Assembly (NCBI GenBank): GCA_964483045.1
Contig: CAYZZK010000039.1
Location: forward strand, 1 to 8,652
Reading direction: 5' to 3'
Source: JBBTYG01 sp964483045
GTDB taxonomy: Bacteria; Patescibacteriota; Minisyncoccia; UBA6257; 2-01-FULL-56-20
Length of the DNA: 8,652 nt
The translations under genes and the position numbers were made by a program. This document shows, piece after piece, positions 5,041 through 8,652 of this stretch. Every line of letters starts with the position of its first letter. The stretch's first letter is position 1. The notes beneath the pieces are model-generated. The model was not told where the DNA came from and ran no database searches. It saw nothing but the letters and a program-made list of their open reading frames with translations.

Positions 5041-5412
5041 TTATTTTTTTGTGGTTAGCGTTTGTATGGCCAGCGTATGCCCGAGATTATATTCTAAAGA
5101 ACACCTCGGCAATTCGCCCACCCTGCCGATGGTATAGGCACCGCCGGCAGGGCAAACAGGCATATACTTTGCCGAACCGAAAAGATCGGCGGCGGTGGGC
5201 GCGGAGCCATTCTTGGGTTTCATCTTAAATTGCCATGCCATTTTCGCGCAGTCGATGTGTTTGAGATTTTCGATGCAGACTTTCTTTTGAACGACGATGA
5301 GATGTCGGGAGTAAGGGCCGTAACCAATGGCAAGAAGGAGACTGCAGATTGCGGCGACAACCAGGAATTCGGGAAGGCGGGATATTGCGGCGTTAATTTG
5401 GTTTGTTTTCAT
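5041..5412 (-). CDS. Divergent type II/IV pseudopilin
   Basis: This 123-residue protein has a pilin-like layout: a short polar N-terminus, then E15 at the head of a hydrophobic helix (EFLVVAAICSLLLAIGYGPY, 15-34), then a small globular domain. That domain includes CIENLKHID at 46-54, ADLFG at 75-79, CPAGGAYTIG at 87-96, C104 and GHTL at 111-114. The CPxGGxYT...CS...GHTL pattern is one I associate with GspG-like pseudopilins, common in Verrucomicrobiota and relatives. The prepilin peptidase site is degenerate: the usual Gly-Phe before the helix is replaced (AAISRLPEF), so normal cleavage and methylation are doubtful. It stands alone, with no pilus assembly genes in the window, and has its own likely promoter divergent from EF-P. 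No SD precedes the ATG. Confidence 0.7.
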   Translation of the reverse strand: MKTNQINAAISRLPEFLVVAAICSLLLAIGYGPYSRHLIVVQKKVCIENLKHIDCAKMAWQFKMKPKNGSAPTAADLFGSAKYMPVCPAGGAYTIGRVGELPRCSLEYNLGHTLAIQTLTTKK

Positions 5413-5499
5413 ACGGAGTTATGCGGGACGGTGCGGAATTTTTTGTTTTGTTCCTTCGTTGGCTGTTGCTTGAGCAAAGCCATAGGGGATGCTGGATTC

Positions 5500-5528
5500 T
5501 TTATGGCATATGGTTTCTACCTCGTCAA
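5500..5528 (-). promoter_or_regulatory. Candidate promoter for the pseudopilin gene
   Basis: On the minus strand TTGACG (5528-5523, 5 of 6) is followed by a 17-base spacer and CATAAA (5505-5500, 4 of 6). Transcription would start near 5493, about 80 bases before the ATG at 5412. Its -35 box lies 11 bases from the divergent -35 box of the EF-P promoter. Confidence 0.4.
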
Positions 5529-5539
5529 GTTTAAGTTAG

Positions 5540-5568
5540 TTGAAAATTTTTGGGTGCGCATATATAAT
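5540..5568 (+). promoter_or_regulatory. Sigma-70-type promoter for EF-P
   Basis: TTGAAA (5540-5545, 5 of 6) and a perfect TATAAT (5563-5568) are separated by exactly 17 bases. Transcription would begin near 5574-5575, leaving a leader of about 42 bases before ATG 5617. No SD is present in that leader. Confidence 0.7.
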
Positions 5569-5616
5569 CCTCTAGTTGTATAAGTTAAAAATTAAGACTT
5601 ACCAGTAACTAATCCC

Positions 5617-6186
5617 ATGCTCGCATACACAGACTTAAAAAAAGGCGTTCTTTTTATCATGGATGGTGCGCCGTACGAAGTAATTGAAATGCATTTCTTG
5701 CGCATGCAGCAGCGGAAAGCAGTCGTGCAGACGCGGATAAAAAACCTGATCACGGGAAAGCTCTTGGACAGAAATTTTCAGGGGAGCGACAGCTTCGAAG
5801 AGGCGGAAATCCAAAACAAGAAAGCGGTTTTCATCTACAGCCATCGCGACGAATATTGGTTCACCGAAGAGGGGAACCCGAAAAATCGCTTTGCCCTTTC
5901 TGTCGAAACAATCGGCGACGCAAAGAATTTTTTGAAGCCGAATACGATCGTCGAGACGGTTGTTTTCAATGACAAGGTTATAAAAGTGACGCTGCCGGTC
6001 AAGATGGATTTTAAAGTGATTGAAGCGCCGCCTTCAATAAAAGGCAATACGGCGCAAGGAGGAGACAAGGTGGTGACGATTGAAGGCGGAGGAAAAATTT
6101 CTACGCCGCTTTTCATAAACGAGGGCGACGTTATTCGCATCAACACCGAAACGGGAGACTACGTTGAGCGGGTGGATAAAAGTTAA
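5617..6186 (+). CDS. efp: Translation elongation factor P with non-canonical tip loop
   Basis: This 189-residue, full-length EF-P binds the ribosome between the P and E sites and relieves stalling at polyproline. The KOW-like N-domain is visible (LKKGVLFIMDGAPYEVIE, 7-24). The RTKLKNLxTG-like strand appears as QTRIKNLITG (38-47), and two OB domains follow, with the C-terminal signature IKGNTAQGG (141-149), STPLFINEGDVI (162-173) and the terminal TGDYVERV. The tip loop, KPGKG with modifiable Lys34 in E. coli, is here RMQQRK (29-34), so the position equivalent to Lys34 is Gln32. Lys-type (EpmA/EpmB) modification at that position is therefore excluded, and Arg33 is one residue off the Arg32 that EarP rhamnosylates in Pseudomonas. 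No modification enzyme gene is in the window. The gene has its own promoter at 5540-5568 and lacks an SD. Confidence 0.93.
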   Translation: MLAYTDLKKGVLFIMDGAPYEVIEMHFLRMQQRKAVVQTRIKNLITGKLLDRNFQGSDSFEEAEIQNKKAVFIYSHRDEYWFTEEGNPKNRFALSVETIGDAKNFLKPNTIVETVVFNDKVIKVTLPVKMDFKVIEAPPSIKGNTAQGGDKVVTIEGGGKISTPLFINEGDVIRINTETGDYVERVDKS

Positions 6187-6189
6187 CTG

Positions 6190-6804
6190 CTAGAGTCCCA
6201 CGGCGGGCGGTTGCGCAGGTGGCTGCGCGGCTGGCGGCGGGGTAGGCGGTTGCGCAGGCGGCGGCTGGTTCACCACGATTACCTTTTTTTCTGCTTCGAG
6301 AAGTTCGCACTCATGCGAGATAACGTCCTTCGCATGAGTTGGTTGAGGAATATTTTTTATGGCGAATTCATCTTGTGCGCCCGCCGTTTGGATAAACAGA
6401 TTTCCAAAATCCAGCGTGGAGGCAAGGAAGCCCATAACCTCCACCCTCATATCCTCGATATTTTCAAGGCGCGTTTCGGAAATATCGCGGGAGAAGAGGC
6501 CGAGTTGTTCGATATCCAGCACCCGTTTATTTGTAACGAGGAACACATCGAGATAGTAGTCCGTCCATCGCACGAAAAATACTATCCAGACGATAAGCGT
6601 CCATACGGCCGAAAAGAATAAAGCTCGGGCTTGAACCAGGTCCACGTATTTCTGAAACGTGGGTACCGTGAACTCTTTAAATCCAAGCAATATAAAAAAC
6701 GGAGCGATGGCGATGCAGGCGGACACGACTCCCTGGAGCGCGATCGGCAGCCAAAACTTCCGTTTCTCAAGTACAATTTTTTCGTTCGGATATAGCGTAA
6801 GCAT
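6190..6804 (-). CDS. PH-domain membrane protein with proline-rich tail
   Basis: This is a 204-residue protein. Two membrane helices (about 18-41 and 60-79) precede a bacterial PH domain (bPH2, PF03703 type) at about 82-165. Its landmarks are VTNKRVLDIEQLGLFSRDIS (90-109), TRLENIEDMRVEV (111-123), and FGNLFIQTAGAQ...FAIKNIP (133-153). The tail from 179 on is almost only Pro, Ala and Gln (QPPPAQPPTPPPAAQPPAQ). The family is widespread but its job is not established; the PH domain likely faces the cytosol. It is the last gene of a three-gene minus-strand operon, its ATG sharing a base with the stop of the upstream gene (TAATG). Its stop is only three bases from the EF-P stop on the other strand, leaving no room for a terminator between them. 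Confidence 0.85.
   Translation of the reverse strand: MLTLYPNEKIVLEKRKFWLPIALQGVVSACIAIAPFFILLGFKEFTVPTFQKYVDLVQARALFFSAVWTLIVWIVFFVRWTDYYLDVFLVTNKRVLDIEQLGLFSRDISETRLENIEDMRVEVMGFLASTLDFGNLFIQTAGAQDEFAIKNIPQPTHAKDVISHECELLEAEKKVIVVNQPPPAQPPTPPPAAQPPAQPPAVGL
6206..6258. repeat. Direct repeat within the proline-rich tail coding region
   Basis: GGCGGTTGCGCAGG occurs exactly at 6206-6219 and 6245-6258, inside GC-rich DNA that encodes the Pro/Ala/Gln tail of the PH-domain protein. Slippage between such repeats could change tail length. Confidence 0.75.
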
Positions 6805-7040
6805 TAGAGCGCGAGAAGCATGAAAATAGTGATGGCCATAAGCAGAATTCCCGAAACGCCGAAATATACGCGCCGGATTTTAGAGAGTTGCGCGGTATCG
6901 ATTCCGTATTGCGTCCAGTGAAAATTCAGGATCGCACTCATGATGACGAAAAAAAGCAGGACGCCGAGGAACGTGAAAAGGATTACCGGCTGCAGGAAAT
7001 TGGAAATAACTTTTTCGCTTGAAATCAGCTGATTAGGCAT
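6804..7040 (-). CDS. Small two-helix membrane protein
   Basis: I do not recognise this 78-residue protein. A polar N-terminus (1-13) is followed by a helix at about 15-38, a short connecting stretch with HWTQYGIDTAQLSKIRR (41-57), and a second helix at 59-78 that runs to the C-terminus. It is probably an integral membrane protein with both helices spanning. Support for it being real comes from packing: it overlaps the upstream gene by 8 bases and the downstream PH-domain gene by one base, on the same strand. This places it as the middle gene of a translationally coupled membrane operon. There is no SD. Whether it partners the PH-domain protein is inference. Confidence 0.7.
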   Translation of the reverse strand: MPNQLISSEKVISNFLQPVILFTFLGVLLFFVIMSAILNFHWTQYGIDTAQLSKIRRVYFGVSGILLMAITIFMLLAL

Positions 7041-7656
7041 TTTTTTGTTTATGCATGCGCCTGTGCTTCGCGTACAGATATATATATACGACGCAGAGGA
7101 GCGAATAATTTGTAACCATGAACCATCTGGTGCTCCATGCTATGCCGTGGGTGAATTTCCATTGCGAGAGAGGCCAGAATACCGGCGTCGGAAAAAATGC
7201 GTAGGAATGCGTCGGGATGTCTATGAGAATATGGAGCAGCCAGCCGCCCATTTCCCAGGGGATCGGCCCGCCTCGCTGCGTATGAAGCAGTGCCCCGGAT
7301 TTGCTTTGAATCCATCGCCGCCCCGCATACACCAACGCAAAAATTATTCCGAAGATAACTAAACTATGGCTGAAGTTGTAGAGGGTGGACGCCAGTCTGA
7401 AAATGTAGGAAGGAAAGGCGCGCGCCGTCGGTGGCTCCTGCGAAGACGGCCCGGGAATGTTCGCGGGGTTTATGCTGCCGGTCACGATGCCGAATAGTAT
7501 AAAAACCCAGGGAAGCGTAAACGCAAAAAGGTCGGGAAACACTCCCCAAAACGCGGCCCAGGGGATGCTTAGCGTTTTTTCCCCGCGTTTTTCGAGTAAG
7601 TTATTTGTCCTTTTATAAGCAGCGGCTGTCCAAAGGCCGTGCGCGATAATGTCCAT
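7033..7656 (-). CDS. YdjM/DUF457-like membrane protein with His/Asp motif
   Basis: This 207-residue protein has about four membrane segments. Conserved polar residues resemble the YdjM (PF04307, membrane-bound metal-dependent hydrolase) family: DIIAHG with H6, FPDLFAF with D42, YNFSHSL with H97, and LLHILIDIPTHS with H142, D146 and H150. The stretch FFPTPVFWPLSQWKFTHGI (154-172) also fits members I recall. These residues could bind a metal at the membrane surface, but the reaction and substrate are unknown even for the family. It is the first gene of the three-gene operon with the 78-aa and PH-domain proteins. A TAAAAT at 7674-7669 lies 12 bases before the ATG, so the leader may be only about six bases; no -35 or SD is clear. 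The gap 7657-7789 holds nothing else that I can identify. Confidence 0.7.
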   Translation of the reverse strand: MDIIAHGLWTAAAYKRTNNLLEKRGEKTLSIPWAAFWGVFPDLFAFTLPWVFILFGIVTGSINPANIPGPSSQEPPTARAFPSYIFRLASTLYNFSHSLVIFGIIFALVYAGRRWIQSKSGALLHTQRGGPIPWEMGGWLLHILIDIPTHSYAFFPTPVFWPLSQWKFTHGIAWSTRWFMVTNYSLLCVVYIYLYAKHRRMHKQKNA

Positions 7657-7789
7657 TCTATTTCTCGGATTTTATGTCTAAACCGCTCGGACTCATTACG
7701 ACTTGTTGCCTCTGTCTTACGGAATTCTTACCGCTCCTCTCGCTTATCATGCAATCTCGTGACTGAAGTATACATTAGAAAGGGCCGTT

Positions 7790-8652
7790 TTACGAAATGT
7801 ATTCCTCGAGAAATCTAATAAGGAGCATCACCGGCGCTCCCGCCGCGCCTTTCGCCAGTTGCTCTCCTTCGATGGTCGTCATGCGTGGCGCCATATCGAT
7901 ATGCGCCCAAGGAATTTCGCGTTCTCTTTTTTTTATGTCGACAGGCTGGGCTTGTCTCGCGTCATTTTTTATAAACTGCCACAGAAAAACCGCGCCCGTG
8001 ATCGCTCCGCCATACCTGGTTTTTCCGACATTCGCCACGTCGCCGAACGTACCTTTTATTTCTTCTTCGTAATCCGCCGAAAGCGGCATTGGCCACACTT
8101 TATCTCCGGTTTCTTCTCCCATGATGCGCAGGCGCTCCCCGAGTTTTTTTTCGTTTGTAAAAAGCGCCGAGTAGCGCTGGCCCAAAGCAACCATTGCCGC
8201 GCCGGTCAAGGTTGCGACGTCTATCACGACCGACGGATTAAGCGTCTTCGCGTACGAGAGCGCGTCCGCAAGGATCACCCGTCCTTCCGCATCGGTGTCC
8301 AAAACCTCGATAGTTTTCCCGGACATTGTGCGCAATAAATCGCCGGGCCGGTAGCTCGAACCCGAAGGCATATTCTCGACTGCCGGTACGAGCCCTATGA
8401 TATTTTTTTTGAGCTTTAGACGCGCCGCGGCCCGTATCGCGTGTATCACCGCCGCGCCGCCGGACATGTCCATATGCATCTCGTAAATCGCGCTCGATGG
8501 TTTCAGATTTAAACCGCCGGTGTCGAACGTCACTCCTTTGCCTACAAGGATGACCGGTTTTTTGCTCTTCGGCCCCTTCATGTATTCCTGAACGATAAAG
8601 CGCGGGAGCTCGCTTGATCCTTTTGAAACTCCGACGACTCCGCCCATGCCGA
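7790..8652 (-). CDS. pepA: Leucyl aminopeptidase (M17), N-terminal part outside window
   Basis: This is the C-terminal catalytic domain of a cytosolic M17 aminopeptidase, which removes N-terminal residues from peptides using two metal ions. The frame is open to the window end, so the N-terminal domain and the true start are missing; about 287 of the usual 450-500 residues are present. Counting from the internal Met at 8647, the predicted ligands and catalytic residues are all there: K37 and D42 in VGKGVTFDTGG, K49 in NLKP, D60 in MHMDMSGG, and D119, E121 and R123 in the DTDAEGR signature. The signature normally reads NTDAEGR, and here the Asn is Asp. The C-terminal WAHIDMA at 247-253 and KGAAGAPV at 266-273 are also typical. 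It ends with TAA at 7790. No obvious terminator follows in the 133-base gap to the next gene. Confidence 0.95.
   Translation of the reverse strand, partial: GMGGVVGVSKGSSELPRFIVQEYMKGPKSKKPVILVGKGVTFDTGGLNLKPSSAIYEMHMDMSGGAAVIHAIRAAARLKLKKNIIGLVPAVENMPSGSSYRPGDLLRTMSGKTIEVLDTDAEGRVILADALSYAKTLNPSVVIDVATLTGAAMVALGQRYSALFTNEKKLGERLRIMGEETGDKVWPMPLSADYEEEIKGTFGDVANVGKTRYGGAITGAVFLWQFIKNDARQAQPVDIKKREREIPWAHIDMAPRMTTIEGEQLAKGAAGAPVMLLIRFLEEYIS

Noticed and set aside
5230..5583. Plus-strand 117-residue frame opposite the pseudopilin
   Set aside because: The minus-strand frame has clear pilin features; this one also runs through the EF-P promoter and has no recognisable content.
7045..7362. Plus-strand frames opposite the YdjM-like gene
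   Set aside because: They lack motifs and hydrophobic pattern, whereas the minus frame has membrane segments and ordered His/Asp motifs.
1..8652. CRISPR array, transposon, or defence system
   Set aside because: No spaced direct repeats, transposase motifs or known defence domains were seen on either strand.

Overview
The window most resembles a chromosomal stretch from a candidate-phyla (Patescibacteria/CPR-like) bacterium. This rests on four things. Elongation factor P (EF-P) has a non-canonical RMQQRK tip loop instead of KPGKG. There is a conserved-looking 520-residue soluble-plus-membrane protein of a kind I associate with CPR genomes. Most genes lack a Shine-Dalgarno (SD) sequence, and one or two starts look leaderless. 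Several small envelope proteins of unknown function are present. This placement is inference: no rRNA or taxonomic marker is in view.

Left part (1-1800), accessory and partly decayed. A tRNA-Ser(GGA), cut at its 5' end by the window edge, is followed by a strong hairpin terminator. The tRNA 3' end plus the terminator arm recur downstream as a degenerate inverted copy. Next come a small YdeI/OmdA-type protein (224-544), an overlapping dead remnant of a DUF347/COG4705 membrane protein with two in-frame TAG codons (541-726), and the tail of a second YdeI-type gene fused to it (about 705-773). A bidirectional terminator, a small zinc-ribbon protein on the minus strand, and a two-helix membrane protein with an unusually good SD close this part. 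A tRNA followed by small cargo and gene fragments looks like a site of past insertion and deletion.

Middle part (1786-4921), a plus-strand run. A TATAAT box exactly six bases before the ATG suggests leaderless expression of a 520-aa membrane protein of unknown function. It is followed closely by a TMEM175-type potassium-channel homologue and a PfkB-family sugar/nucleoside kinase.

Right part (4922-8652), mostly minus strand. A lone divergent pseudopilin (minus) is transcribed away from EF-P (plus), with back-to-back promoters in the 204-base gap. EF-P converges on a three-gene minus-strand membrane operon: a YdjM-like membrane protein with conserved His/Asp, a 78-aa two-helix protein, and a PH-domain membrane protein with a proline-rich tail. 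The window ends inside an M17 leucyl aminopeptidase on the minus strand. I see no CRISPR array, transposase, integrase or recognised defence system. The best leads are the EF-P loop, the tRNA-associated palindrome and gene remnants, the leaderless starts and the unknown membrane proteins.
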